A stretch of 64,000 nt of DNA. Source: Perspicuibacillus lycopersici (GTDB lineage: Bacteria > Bacillota > Bacilli > Bacillales > Caldibacillaceae). The notes below the pieces were generated by a model. That model was not told where the DNA came from. It made no database searches and saw only the letters and a program-made list of their open reading frames with translations. The stretch spans positions 248,001-312,000 of the forward strand of contig NZ_JAOUSF010000005.1 of NCBI RefSeq assembly GCF_025660475.1, written 5' to 3'. The translations under genes were made by a program, and so were the position numbers. Of this stretch, positions 32,725 to 43,320 are shown in pieces (the stretch's first letter is position 1; each line of letters starts with the position of its first letter).

Positions 32725-34302
32725 TTAATACACAACAAAATCCTCATGGTACACATATTCATTATCCTCTGAATCTAAAATGCGTACCTCTGCTGTCCAT
32801 TTTCCTGCAAATGGCAAATATTGTCCATCTATCATATATTCTACATGCTTTGCAGGTGCCCTCTCTTCAAATGGCACTTGAATTGGTGCAATATCTGGAT
32901 TGTTTACAAAGGTTAAATTCAATGCGATTCGTTTAATCTCGATACCTTCCGCCTTTGCATCAGCAACTACCATAAAATGATTATTTCCTGGTATTTTTGG
33001 TAGAATCGAGGTTGTAAATTCGATTGCTTCATCTTGTTCAGACCATGCTAGTGGTTCGTTTTGTGGGACTGGACTGTAATGAGTAAAGACACCGACAATC
33101 CCAGTAATAATAATCATAAAACTAAAATCAATTGCTAACATCGTGCCAATGGAGGATTCCTTTTTCTTTTTCATGAAATAACGCAATATCCCACCAGCAA
33201 TTATAACAAATAACACGATTGCTACTTTGCAAATAAGCATAATTCCCCAATCGGTATATAGCAAGTAATCTAGTTTCGGTAAAAAAAGATACGTGCTAGA
33301 AATACCGGTGACGATTAATAAAAGGATAGCAATTAAAGCAATATCAGAAAACAATGGTAGCATTTCCTTTACATGCTCTCTCTGTTTTCTCCAAAAATAA
33401 ACCATATAAAACAATCCACCAGCCCAAATCGCAGCAGCTAGTAAATGAAATAGATCAATAGCAATCGTAACTATTGGAGGTTCAAATGCATTTGCATGTC
33501 CATTAATGCTTTCCATCGCTATTAGGAGAAAGACCCATAGTACATCGATCCACTTTTTGCGATGTAAAAGTAGAAAACCTACGATCACGAGGAGGAAAGA
33601 AACTATCCAAGTAATTCCAATCGTAGTATTGGATAAAATCGACCAGATTTCCACTAGACTCCAGCTATTTACAAGGTTCGTAAGCTGGAAGAATCCCATC
33701 AAAATAACGGAGAGCAACAATAGTATTTGTAAAATATGGACTACTTTCCGTGCATTTTTTTTAATTACTTCGTTTTCGTTTTTCTTTATCGTTCCCCATA
33801 AAATCCACCCTGTGGTTAGAAGTAATAGGAGGAAATAAAAAATGCTTATTGTGGAGCTAATAATCGTTTTTGTCCCTGTTTCTTGATTCCCAGAATCTAA
33901 TGGATTCATCTGTGTTGTTTGGCTAATTGCTTCCCCGATGGAAAACACATAAGAACCATCGACGGGATGACCGTCTGCAGATAATATTTTATAGGATACG
34001 GTATACGTTCCGTCCGGAAGTTCTGGTAGCCTTTGTATTAAAGATTTTTGGTCGAGACTCATCTCCGTTGCACTTGTGCTTACCCGTTCCCCTTTTGCGT
34101 CAAACAGTTTAATAGAATATAGTTCTTTTTCTAGTCGTTCATTAAATGTTAACGTGATTTCCTTTGGGGATGTTTCTAATTGACTGTCCTGTGCAGGGCT
34201 TGTGTTTTCAAGGAGCGCATGTGCATATGCCTGATGTGGGATCAGGAGAATAAAAAGGATAGAAACAAAAATGAAAAGCTTTCTATTTATATGTTTCTTC
34301 AT
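32725..34302 (-). CDS. ycnJ: Copper resistance/uptake protein, CopC-CopD fusion (YcnJ)
   Basis: This 525-residue protein has a signal peptide ending YAHA and the copper-binding start HALLENTSPAQDS. A CopC domain (to about residue 125, with DGTYTVSYKILSADGHPVDGSYVFSIGE) is followed by eight membrane segments of the CopD domain and a C-terminal extracytoplasmic beta domain. It probably imports copper into the cell, as reported for Bacillus YcnJ. It lies 117 bases before ycnI and may be co-transcribed with it. Confidence 0.93.
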   Translation of the reverse strand: MKKHINRKLFIFVSILFILLIPHQAYAHALLENTSPAQDSQLETSPKEITLTFNERLEKELYSIKLFDAKGERVSTSATEMSLDQKSLIQRLPELPDGTYTVSYKILSADGHPVDGSYVFSIGEAISQTTQMNPLDSGNQETGTKTIISSTISIFYFLLLLLTTGWILWGTIKKNENEVIKKNARKVVHILQILLLLSVILMGFFQLTNLVNSWSLVEIWSILSNTTIGITWIVSFLLVIVGFLLLHRKKWIDVLWVFLLIAMESINGHANAFEPPIVTIAIDLFHLLAAAIWAGGLFYMVYFWRKQREHVKEMLPLFSDIALIAILLLIVTGISSTYLFLPKLDYLLYTDWGIMLICKVAIVLFVIIAGGILRYFMKKKKESSIGTMLAIDFSFMIIITGIVGVFTHYSPVPQNEPLAWSEQDEAIEFTTSILPKIPGNNHFMVVADAKAEGIEIKRIALNLTFVNNPDIAPIQVPFEERAPAKHVEYMIDGQYLPFAGKWTAEVRILDSEDNEYVYHEDFVVY

Positions 34303-34380
34303 ATTTCAGACAACTCTTTTCCGCTCATGCAGATATTTTTTCCATGTCCAAATTCTACCACTGCACAGCTGAAAAATACA

Positions 34381-34419
34381 AGAGGCCAGACCTCAAATTT
34401 ATTAAGAAGTCTGACCTCT
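34381..34419 (-). terminator. Terminator of the aldo/keto reductase gene
   Basis: AGAGGCCAGACCTC (34381-34394) pairs with GAAGTCTGACCTCT (34406-34419) with one or two mismatches. T-rich sequence follows on the minus strand. Confidence 0.75.
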
Positions 34420-34423
34420 AGAA

Positions 34424-35410
<987 letters not shown>

Positions 35411-35851
35411 CCTACTTCACTCGCTTCCTTTTTATTAATATTACCTTTACCATTCATTTCTTTGAAGTAAAATGCTACATATTCGGAACATGCTGTATGT
35501 ATTTTAAAATCTGCATTCTTATGATTACTTCTAATTGTACTGCTTCATGTAAACGAATCCAAATAATATGAACAATGCTTCTCACAAAAAAACGATCACT
35601 ATTCATACGAGAAGATGATATGTAAAAAAACGGAAACTTATACTTCTATCAAAGGAAAAAAATTTATTAAAAACTAGCAATATCGCATTTTCATCCGTAA
35701 ACTTTTCCAATGCCAGTAGAAATTATCTCGGGAAATGGCATTCCGAAGCATTTTCGGCTACCATTTTGAAATTTTAGCGATTAGACAAAACGAAATATTC
35801 CGATAGTATTAGTATTAAATTCTATAAACCTAGTAGAAAGGTGTTGTTTTT
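35411..35851. other. Gap with a possible promoter for the SEC-C gene
   Basis: Most of this 441-base stretch is AT-rich without open frames. Near its end TAGACA and TAGTAT are 16 bases apart in front of the SEC-C gene, and a CCGAA/TTCGG hairpin lies about 100 bases before the gene. Nothing else is supported. Confidence 0.35.
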
Positions 35852-36718
35852 ATGAAGAAACTCGTATTTTGTGAATGTGGTAGTGGAAAACCAAAAGACT
35901 TTTGCTGTGCTTCCAATACAAATGTTATTGAACTTCCCTTTCATAATCCTACTGAATACCAATCCTTTTACCAAAAGGTCCAAATCTCCTCACAGTTTCA
36001 TTTTCGATACCGTGGCATAGCAGAATTTTACGGAGATACACTTATTAAGTACAAGCTGGAAAAACCAGGGAGTAAATCACGTAATACTTTTTTAACCGTC
36101 TTCGGACAATATTTAACCGATTATTTAGAAGACGCTCCCCCATCCTCTTGGCAAGACATAGATATCGCGTTTTGGGAGGAATTTCTATTCGTATATGTCC
36201 CCTACCAAATAAAGCTTTCCCCAGAGGAAAACGAAGTAGAGGATATTTTATTGGAGTTGACACGTTTTACAAGATGGTTGGATAGAAAAATAGGTTGTAA
36301 GTGGAGTCCGCTTATTACAAAGCTATTGTATGAAGTGAAGCCCCAGCTTAAAGATTGCGAACATTTGTTAAATGTACTATTTGTAAAAACCAATCCCCAG
36401 CTAGTACATAGTCAAAAGCAGAACTTCCCCGCGTATGGAAAAGCTGTACCAGCTTTTGAACATTTTCAAGAAAGGCAATTTAATATATTTGAAGTTACTG
36501 CCATAAATGACTCGTTTACTGTGCTTTCACAATTTGTCCACCATACTGCGTATCATGTTACAGGACTTCCTACCGAAGCTATCCACCTTGGAATGCTTCT
36601 CTTTGGTACCATTGGGAAAAATAAGGACGAAACGACGTGGACTTGGCTATTACCACAAGGGGTATACCCGAACGGTGCAAAAAAGTTCTTATTACATGTG
36701 ATGTTTAATATGTTCTAA
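35852..36718 (+). CDS. SEC-C-motif protein of unknown function
   Basis: This 288-residue protein starts with a zinc-binding SEC-C motif (CECGSGKPKDFCC, residues 8-20), as found at the ends of SecA and in many small proteins. The remainder is alpha-helical with many aromatic residues (FWEEFLFVYVPYQIKL, FTRWLDRKIGCKWSPL, TTWTWLLPQGVYPNG) and no recognised domain. GTAGAAAGGTGTTG precedes the ATG. It is monocistronic, with a repeat element directly after the stop. Confidence 0.7.
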   Translation: MKKLVFCECGSGKPKDFCCASNTNVIELPFHNPTEYQSFYQKVQISSQFHFRYRGIAEFYGDTLIKYKLEKPGSKSRNTFLTVFGQYLTDYLEDAPPSSWQDIDIAFWEEFLFVYVPYQIKLSPEENEVEDILLELTRFTRWLDRKIGCKWSPLITKLLYEVKPQLKDCEHLLNVLFVKTNPQLVHSQKQNFPAYGKAVPAFEHFQERQFNIFEVTAINDSFTVLSQFVHHTAYHVTGLPTEAIHLGMLLFGTIGKNKDETTWTWLLPQGVYPNGAKKFLLHVMFNMF

Positions 36719-36724
36719 AAAAAT

Positions 36725-36960
36725 AGAGGCTGGGACAAAAGTAATTTTATGTAAGAGAATCCGAACAAAGTTAAGTAGGTAAAAGCGCTCCGGAAATATA
36801 CTTCGCTTTCCGCGGGCATGGCCTTAGCCTCCTCCTCCGCTACACTTCGTGCGGGGTCTTCGGCTCATGCTTTTCCCGCAGGAGTCTACGTATATTTCCT
36901 CCGCTATCCGAATTATTGTACGTCTTACATTTAAACATCAATTGTTATGTCCCAGCCTCT
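36725..36960. repeat. 236-bp intergenic element with terminal inverted repeats
   Basis: AGAGGCTGGGACA (36725-36737) is answered by TGTCCCAGCCTCT (36948-36960). Inside lies a GC-rich core with its own inverted arms (GGAAATATAC paired with GTATATTTCC) and the motif CTTTCCGCGGGC ... CCCGCAGGAGTC. That motif is familiar from repeated intergenic sequences in many Bacillaceae. It begins 7 bases after the SEC-C gene stop and may act as a bidirectional terminator. It encodes no protein I can support. Confidence 0.7.
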
Positions 36961-37003
36961 TCCTATCATCATGTTTCTTCTTTCATTATCATTTAACCAA
37001 CGA

Positions 37004-38815
37004 TTAAACCGATAGCTTATTGTTTGTTAATTGAATAAATTCTTCTGTATCCTTCGCCATTAATTGGATTCCTTCTGCCCAAAATTCGGGTTTTGTTAAA
37101 TCGACACCTAAATGTTTCATTGCTAGATCTTCTACCTTCATGGAACCAGTGTCTTTTAATAGCGCAATATATTTATCTTCAAAGCCCTCTGGATTTTTTA
37201 AGTATTCTGCATAGATTCCTAAGCTAAATAAGTATCCAAAGGTATACGGGAAGTTATAAAACGGGACATCATCAATAAAGAAATGTAATTTGCTGCACCA
37301 GAAATGTGGATGATAGCTAGATAAACTATTACAGAATGCTTCTTTTTGCGCATTTTCCATTAATTCATTGATGCGTTGCTCAGAAACAATACCTTCTGTT
37401 CGTTCTTTATAAAAGCTATCTTCAAAAAGGAAACGCGCATGTATATTTAAAAACATTGCGGTTGCATTTTCTAATTTCGTATTTAATAATGCAGCCTTTT
37501 CTTCATCGTTTTTCGCATTCGCAACGGTTGCATTACTAATAATCGTTTCGGCAAACGTACTAGCCGTTTCGGCAACATTCATTGCATAATGATGATTTAA
37601 TGAAGGTAAATCCTTCATAACATGACTATGGAAAGCATGGCCAAGCTCGTGTGCTAGCGTACTAGCATCACTCGTTGATCCTGTAAAAGTCATGAATATA
37701 CGAGATTCCTCAAACTCTGGTAGTTCCGTACAGTACCCACCTGGTCGTTTATTTGGTCGATCTTCTGCTTCCACCCAGCGATTTTCTAACGCATGCTTCG
37801 CGAATGCTGCCAACTTCGGACCAAATGTCGCAAAATTATCAATGATAAAGTCACATGCTTCATCATACGTGAAACGAGTTGGTTTGACATCACCGAATGC
37901 AACTGGTGCGTCGACATCTTGCCAGCCTAATTTTTCCATGCCTAGTAATTTCGCTTTTTGATTTAAGAAATTAATGAATGGCTGTTTATTGCTAGCAACC
38001 GCTCCCCACATCGCATTCAATGTTTCTTTTGACATTCGATTGTATTCTAATGGTTCTTCCAAATAATTTTCCCGTTTATGTGCTTTTTGCAATGTGATTC
38101 GATAACCATCTAAGTGGTTAAGCGTATCTGCAAAAATCGGAGCAAATTTTGTCCAAGCTGCTTCCCAATTTTCAAACAGCTGTTTACGCACTTCTGGATC
38201 TGGATCGGCATACATCCGATTCATTGCTTGCCCTACGGATAATGCTGTAGTTTTTCCTTCTTTGTCGGTGAATGGAATCGTCATAATGGAAACCGTTGTG
38301 TCATACAATTGGCTCCAAGCAGTTAAGCCATCCTTATTTAATTCCGTAATAATTTTTTCTTCTTCTTCAGAAAGCAGGCGTTTACCATCTTCACGTGTTT
38401 CATTTAACACAAAGGAAACGACCTGTAATTCTTCATCCTGTAAAAGCTGTTGCCAGTCTACTTCTGGAATCGCCACTAATTTTTTCGTATAGCGAGTGGA
38501 AAGCTTTTCAATCTCACCAAACAAATCCATTACTTGCCCCATGACAACATTTGCATATTCATCATTCATATAGGCATCGTGCCACATTTGAACAAATGTT
38601 GCGGATTGCTCTAAGGCTTTCCCGATTACTTCATGCTTCTTTAAAATCGCCTTAAATGAGGAAGCGGATTTATCTTCCGCAAAATTCCATTCATTTATTA
38701 ATTGCTCATATTCTTCAATATCTTTTTTGAGATTATGTAATTTCGCCTGTAACTCCGGGGACTTTGTTCCTCCAGGGAAAATACTATCTAAATCCCAAGT
38801 ATCTACATACTTCAT
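37004..38815 (-). CDS. pepF: Oligoendopeptidase F, peptidase family M3
   Basis: This 603-residue cytoplasmic zinc metallopeptidase has the HExxH motif in STLAHELGHAFHSHVM (about residue 390). The third ligand region is MNVAETASTFAET, and the C-terminal M3 signature HARFLFEDSFYKER and FYNFPYTFGYLFSLGIYAEY is present. The length matches PepF (about 600). It cleaves oligopeptides of about 7-17 residues. AAAAGGAGGGAATCAT precedes the ATG. It is monocistronic. Confidence 0.95.
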   Translation of the reverse strand: MKYVDTWDLDSIFPGGTKSPELQAKLHNLKKDIEEYEQLINEWNFAEDKSASSFKAILKKHEVIGKALEQSATFVQMWHDAYMNDEYANVVMGQVMDLFGEIEKLSTRYTKKLVAIPEVDWQQLLQDEELQVVSFVLNETREDGKRLLSEEEEKIITELNKDGLTAWSQLYDTTVSIMTIPFTDKEGKTTALSVGQAMNRMYADPDPEVRKQLFENWEAAWTKFAPIFADTLNHLDGYRITLQKAHKRENYLEEPLEYNRMSKETLNAMWGAVASNKQPFINFLNQKAKLLGMEKLGWQDVDAPVAFGDVKPTRFTYDEACDFIIDNFATFGPKLAAFAKHALENRWVEAEDRPNKRPGGYCTELPEFEESRIFMTFTGSTSDASTLAHELGHAFHSHVMKDLPSLNHHYAMNVAETASTFAETIISNATVANAKNDEEKAALLNTKLENATAMFLNIHARFLFEDSFYKERTEGIVSEQRINELMENAQKEAFCNSLSSYHPHFWCSKLHFFIDDVPFYNFPYTFGYLFSLGIYAEYLKNPEGFEDKYIALLKDTGSMKVEDLAMKHLGVDLTKPEFWAEGIQLMAKDTEEFIQLTNNKLSV

Positions 38816-39693
38816 ATGATTCCCTCCTTTTCATACATAGTTCCATTTTACCTGTTCCTGCATGGAAAGAAAATACAAATATCTGAAACAAATGACTATT
38901 TTACAATTTTAATAGAAACTTTTCTAAGGAAAATTATCGATGTGTGGATAATTTAACGAAAGGTAAAAGCCATCTTTTCTATGTATATACTTACAAAAAA
39001 GATGGCTCCTTCCTTTAGAAAATTAATACTTTATTTCATTTTGATTGGTGTACATACAGCATATAAATGGTCCACAGGATTGGATACATTTACCTCCACT
39101 ACTTTAAATCCAGACGTCGAAATTTTCGTATCCTTGCTGATTGTTACCACTCGGTTGTTACTCATCATCCATTCTTCCTTCCATCCTTAATCTCACACAG
39201 AAATTAATATATGTAGGAAGTGGAAATGTGTGCACTATTTATAAAATTTTTTTACCTTTCCTCCCATTCCAGACAGCTGTATTTTTTTTAGGATTGACAT
39301 ATTTGTTTCTACGTTCCGTCTGCTCATTAATTGGTATTTTTCACCGATTACTTTACAAATATAATATTTTTCGTTACTATTTTACTTAGTACTTAAAAGC
39401 TGAAATAAATCATTTATACCCCCAAAAATAAATGAACGATTTCCCACTCATAACTATTTATTTTCAAATTTTACAACATAATATTTTGAACAGTCATCTG
39501 TTCTATCATAATAAAAGAGAATTATCTTTTATTATTTCGTTATATTGAAATAATAAAACTTGTTCTCGTTTTTCTTTTTTATGAAATGGGTATCGAATGA
39601 TAATGAATAAAGGAATTTTTAAACAATGAATCTAGTGAAACGCACGTAAAAGTATTATTCATTGTTCATTTTATTAGAAGAGGAGGAATTTTT
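38816..39693. other. 878-base gap with hairpins and a possible promoter for the alanine symporter
   Basis: AGCCATCTTTT/AAAAGATGGCT forms a hairpin at 38969-39007. At 39487-39515 TTGAAC and TAATAA are 17 bases apart, with GAACAGTCATCTGTTC overlapping the -35. A perfect AT-rich inverted repeat of 12-bp arms (TTTTATTATTTC, 39527-39538; GAAATAATAAAA, 39547-39558) follows. The short open frames at 38981-39389 have no homology I can see and no good ribosome binding sites. Confidence 0.4.
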
Positions 39694-41127
39694 TTGAATT
39701 GGTTAGATGGCATAATAAATAATATTAATACTTTCTTCTATTCTAAAGTATTGATCATCGTTTTAATTGGTGTTGGTTTATTTTTTACGTTTAAAACGAG
39801 ATTTGCACAGTTTCGTTTGATTCCGGAAATGTTCCGCCTGCTTACCGAGAAGGCAACCATTGATCGTTCTGGTAAAAAGGGTATATCCTCCTTTCAGGCG
39901 TTCACTGTTTCTGCCGCTTCCCGAATCGGAACTGGTAATATCGCCGGTGTCGCAACAGCGATCGCGCTTGGTGGACCTGGTGCTGTATTTTGGATGTGGA
40001 TGATAGCATTAATTGGCGGGGCATCCTCATTAATTGAAAGTACGCTAGCACAAGTATATAAAGTAAAAGATGGAAAAATGTATCGTGGCGGTCCTGCCTA
40101 TTATATGGAAAAGGGACTGAAAAAACGATGGATGGGTATCCTATTTGCAGTTGTCATTATCTTTACCTATGGGTTTGTGTTTAACGCCGTTCAAGCAAAT
40201 ACCATTACGATTGCTTTTGAAGAAAGCTTTGGTTTCAACCGTTTAGTTGTTGGGATTATTTTATCCGTCATAACCGGTATTATCGTATTCGGTGGATTAA
40301 AACGGATTGTTGGGGTTACTCAAATTCTTGTCCCTGTTATGGCAATTATGTATATTGCGATTGCATTAGTGGTTGTTATATTAAATATTACCGAGCTTCC
40401 TGGTGTTATCGCACTTATTTTTAAATCTGCCTTTGGTTTTGAAGAGGCATTTGCCGGAATGATCGGTGCTGCGATTATGAACGGAATCAAACGTGGATTA
40501 TTCTCGAACGAAGCAGGTATTGGTTCAGCGCCAAATGCAGCAGCAACCGCTTCTGTATCCCACCCTGTGAAGCAAGGATTAATTCAAACATTAGGTGTAT
40601 TTATTGATACGTTATTAGTTTGTACCGCTACTGCAGCGATTGTCTTACTAAGTGATGCTTACCTACAAGGAAATGCCGCTTCGGTTAACTTAACACAATT
40701 ATCATTAGTAGATAATTTAGGCAGCTGGTCTGGAATTGCTTTAGCGATTGGTGTTTTTATGTTTGCCTATAGTACTGTTATCGGTAACTATTACTACGGG
40801 GAAACGAATATTGGCTTTATTAAAGAATCCAAAACTGGATTACTTGTTTTCCGTATTTTTGTTGTCGCATTCGTTCTGTTCGGTTCTGTTGCTAAAGTCC
40901 AACTTGTATGGGATTTAGCGGACCTATTTATGGCAATCATGGCACTCATTAACTTAGTAGCTATCCTATTACTTTGGAAGGTTGCCAAACCAGTTATCCA
41001 AGACTACATGAATCAGCGAAAACAAGGAAAAGATCCTGTGTTCTATAAGAAAAATGTCCCAAATATTGGCGATGTAGAATGCTGGGATGAGGAACATCAT
41101 GCAGAGGAAAAGGTTTCTGGTTCATAA
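39694..41127 (+). CDS. Sodium:alanine symporter family (AGCS) transporter
   Basis: This 477-residue membrane protein shows the AGCS hallmarks: GLFFTFKTRFAQFRL, SRIGTGNIAGVATAIALGGPGAVFWMW, the MYRGGPAYYMEKGL motif and SNEAGIGSAPNAAATA in a later helix. It couples Na+ or H+ entry to alanine or glycine uptake. The TTG start is fixed by AGGAGG 8 bases upstream. It is monocistronic with a strong terminator. Confidence 0.95.
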   Translation: MNWLDGIINNINTFFYSKVLIIVLIGVGLFFTFKTRFAQFRLIPEMFRLLTEKATIDRSGKKGISSFQAFTVSAASRIGTGNIAGVATAIALGGPGAVFWMWMIALIGGASSLIESTLAQVYKVKDGKMYRGGPAYYMEKGLKKRWMGILFAVVIIFTYGFVFNAVQANTITIAFEESFGFNRLVVGIILSVITGIIVFGGLKRIVGVTQILVPVMAIMYIAIALVVVILNITELPGVIALIFKSAFGFEEAFAGMIGAAIMNGIKRGLFSNEAGIGSAPNAAATASVSHPVKQGLIQTLGVFIDTLLVCTATAAIVLLSDAYLQGNAASVNLTQLSLVDNLGSWSGIALAIGVFMFAYSTVIGNYYYGETNIGFIKESKTGLLVFRIFVVAFVLFGSVAKVQLVWDLADLFMAIMALINLVAILLLWKVAKPVIQDYMNQRKQGKDPVFYKKNVPNIGDVECWDEEHHAEEKVSGS

Positions 41128-41166
41128 AAATATCCTACGAATAAATATGTAGTATCCACGACAAGG

Positions 41167-41204
41167 AAAGTGCTAGGAGATAACTAAACTCCTAGCACTT
41201 TTTA
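41167..41204. terminator. Bidirectional terminator
   Basis: AAAGTGCTAGGAG (41167-41179) pairs perfectly with CTCCTAGCACTTT (41189-41201) and is followed by T on both strands. It serves the symporter and the opposing dioxygenase-like gene. Confidence 0.9.
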
Positions 41205-41210
41205 TATGTA

Positions 41211-42047
41211 TTATTGTAATTCACTATCCCCATCACAAAATGAATCAATTTCTGCACAAATAAGTCCAAAATAGGTCGGTACCTCGTAGGAATATAAATG
41301 AATTTGTCGCTGTTCCTTACGTATGGCACCTGCAAGAATCAAAGTTTGCCAAATGCCATCCGGTTTAGCTGCGTCAATCAATTCTGAATCTAATTCTGCC
41401 ATCTTTTCCAATTCATTTGAACGAATCAGTCCAACTACCTCTTCATCTAAAATTTTTGCTGCAGGATCATACCCATATGGCCCTTCCGGATCATGAGCAT
41501 GGGACCAGTCACAGCTCGCAATCAATGCTACTCGTTTTTCGCTTTTTTCGACTACTTCACAAATTACTTTTCCTAAAGCAAGATGGCTTTCAAATGGTAG
41601 CTCCCTAGATGGGTTAATGACAACAATTGGAACATCCGGCATGAACGATAACGGAACAATACATCCCCAATCCAATGGTAAACAGGATATCGGTCCACCT
41701 GCTGTACCATAATTAATCGAAGCAATTGGAATTTGCTTTGCTTGGGCATTTTTTGTAATCGCAACCGCTAATTCTCGATCGACTATTCGTTCTAATTCAA
41801 AATATCCATCATTTTCCTCTAAATAGCCAAACATCCGCTCACTGTTCGTGACAGAAAAGAAGCCATCGATTCTCGTTCCATGCGGTGTCAAGACAATAAT
41901 CGTTTCCGGGTTGGCATCCGTCATTTTCTTCCCGAGTCGAACCATACTATCCCGCGTAAGCTTCATTCTCTCCGGAATCGAACCACTTAATTCTGGAATT
42001 ATTTCTCCTCCATGTGGAGTTATACAAGCAAATACAAAAGGATTCAT
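41211..42047 (-). CDS. LigB-like class III extradiol dioxygenase/MEMO-fold protein
   Basis: This 278-residue protein has the catalytic-subunit-B fold of class III extradiol dioxygenases: metal histidines His 12 (ITPHGGE) and His 56 (LTPHGTRID), then LPLDWGCIVPLSF and IASCDWSHAHDPEGPYGYD, and a C-terminal region SYEVPTYFGLICAEID. Enzymes of this fold open aromatic diols, while MEMO-like members have other roles. No aromatic degradation genes are near, so the substrate is unclear. Confidence 0.8.
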   Translation of the reverse strand: MNPFVFACITPHGGEIIPELSGSIPERMKLTRDSMVRLGKKMTDANPETIIVLTPHGTRIDGFFSVTNSERMFGYLEENDGYFELERIVDRELAVAITKNAQAKQIPIASINYGTAGGPISCLPLDWGCIVPLSFMPDVPIVVINPSRELPFESHLALGKVICEVVEKSEKRVALIASCDWSHAHDPEGPYGYDPAAKILDEEVVGLIRSNELEKMAELDSELIDAAKPDGIWQTLILAGAIRKEQRQIHLYSYEVPTYFGLICAEIDSFCDGDSELQ

Positions 42048-42183
42048 CTTCCCTCACTCTTTCCATTTTCGTTTCCTACTAAATTCGACAGAAACACAGA
42101 TATTTCCTTTTCTAATATTGTAAAAACAAAATGAATCTTTTACTATTAGTTTGTAAGCTCAATCAACTAGTGGAGGATACATA

Positions 42184-42702
42184 ATGATAAAAGGATATTT
42201 AGCAAACGGATTATTTGGATTAGGTGATCGCCTTCTGAATTCTTTAGTAGCAGAAAAACTTAGACTATTATTTAAGGAAAACGACTTGGATGTGGAACTT
42301 TATTTACCACAAGAGAATTTGGCAATAAACGACAAAAATAGTTTTGCAAGTAGTGAAATGATTGCCGATGGCGATGATGCCTATTTAAACGAGACCGATT
42401 TTATGATTGCTGTTATGGATGGCGTCGAAATTGATTCTGGTGTAGCCTGTGAAATCGGTGTTGCTACTACATTAGGCAAGAAAGTATTTGGTCTGTTCAC
42501 GGATACAAGACAACAAGGCAGAGAAAATCAACAAAAAATCGCTGCATTAATTGCAGATGGAACTGAAAATCAATTTGTGTACCGCAACCTGTATGTCGTT
42601 GGCAAAATCAAAAAATCTGGTGGGATTTATTCTGATATCGATTCACTAAATCAAGCGATTTTGGCATATGCAAAACAGACAAAGTTGGTGACAAAAGCCT
42701 AG
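42184..42702 (+). CDS. Nucleoside 2-deoxyribosyltransferase
   Basis: This 172-residue protein has the family's Rossmann-like fold with the start GYLANGLFGLGDRL and FASSEMIADGDDAYLNETDF. The active site is in DGVEIDSGVACEIG, with Asp 79 and the nucleophile Glu 90. It transfers the deoxyribosyl group between bases in nucleotide salvage. The ATG follows GTGGAGGATACATA. It is monocistronic, with a bidirectional terminator after it. Confidence 0.92.
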   Translation: MIKGYLANGLFGLGDRLLNSLVAEKLRLLFKENDLDVELYLPQENLAINDKNSFASSEMIADGDDAYLNETDFMIAVMDGVEIDSGVACEIGVATTLGKKVFGLFTDTRQQGRENQQKIAALIADGTENQFVYRNLYVVGKIKKSGGIYSDIDSLNQAILAYAKQTKLVTKA

Positions 42703-42745
42703 TTATTTACTAGTTGCTTTAATGAGAAGTTTCTTAATGATGGAC

Positions 42746-42780
42746 AAAAACAGAGGTTCAATCTATTCTCCTCTGTTTTT
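42746..42780. terminator. Bidirectional terminator
   Basis: AAAAACAGAGG (42746-42756) pairs perfectly with CCTCTGTTTTT (42770-42780). It lies between convergent genes. Confidence 0.9.
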
Positions 42781-42810
42781 TACTATTTATACAATATAAA
42801 TAGTTACAGC

Positions 42811-43293
42811 TTACGGAAAAAACTGATCGAACCTCTTTTCATCTTCTAACGTTTTCTGTAGAAGCTTTGCTAACTCATCCTCCTTGTCAATTTTGCTTAC
42901 ATCTTTTCCGTAGCCTTGCTGGAGATTCTCTTTCGTTATTGTATATTCAACCCCACTGCTAAAGGAAAAGGTTATCCAGTCCACATTTTGTATCAATGAA
43001 AATAAATAGGTTGCATTGTACAGAACGATTTCTCTTTCCTTTACATCCGATTGATTCCAATCATACAGTAACTTAATTCCATATGGCTCCTGTTTTGTTT
43101 CAAGCTCTATCGATGTTAGATGGTTCGCACCTTGTAAATGATTAGCTATATTGATTACTGCACTGTTGTCTCCAACGTAAGAATCTTTATATTGAAACAA
43201 ATCCATTTTAGTATTATTTGCATGACAACCATTTAGAACAAGCAAACTCATAAAACTAAACAATAGATAAACAGCGATTTTTATTTTAGTCAT
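42811..43293 (-). CDS. DUF4825-type lipoprotein
   Basis: This 160-residue protein has a lipoprotein signal peptide (LLFSFMSLLVLNGC) and the DUF4825 start MDLFQYKDSYVGDNSAVINIANHL. It ends with an alpha/beta part containing ALF-like FSLIQNVDWITFSF. The function is unknown. AGGAGAACATTTTT precedes the ATG. It is transcribed in the same direction as the GNAT gene upstream and may form a unit with it (28-base gap). Confidence 0.8.
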   Translation of the reverse strand: MTKIKIAVYLLFSFMSLLVLNGCHANNTKMDLFQYKDSYVGDNSAVINIANHLQGANHLTSIELETKQEPYGIKLLYDWNQSDVKEREIVLYNATYLFSLIQNVDWITFSFSSGVEYTITKENLQQGYGKDVSKIDKEDELAKLLQKTLEDEKRFDQFFP

Positions 43294-43320
43294 AAAAATG
43301 TTCTCCTATAATGATGGATT

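Noticed and set aside
38981..39389. Two overlapping plus-strand small frames after pepF
   Set aside because: They lack ribosome binding sites and recognisable similarity; the first starts within a hairpin.
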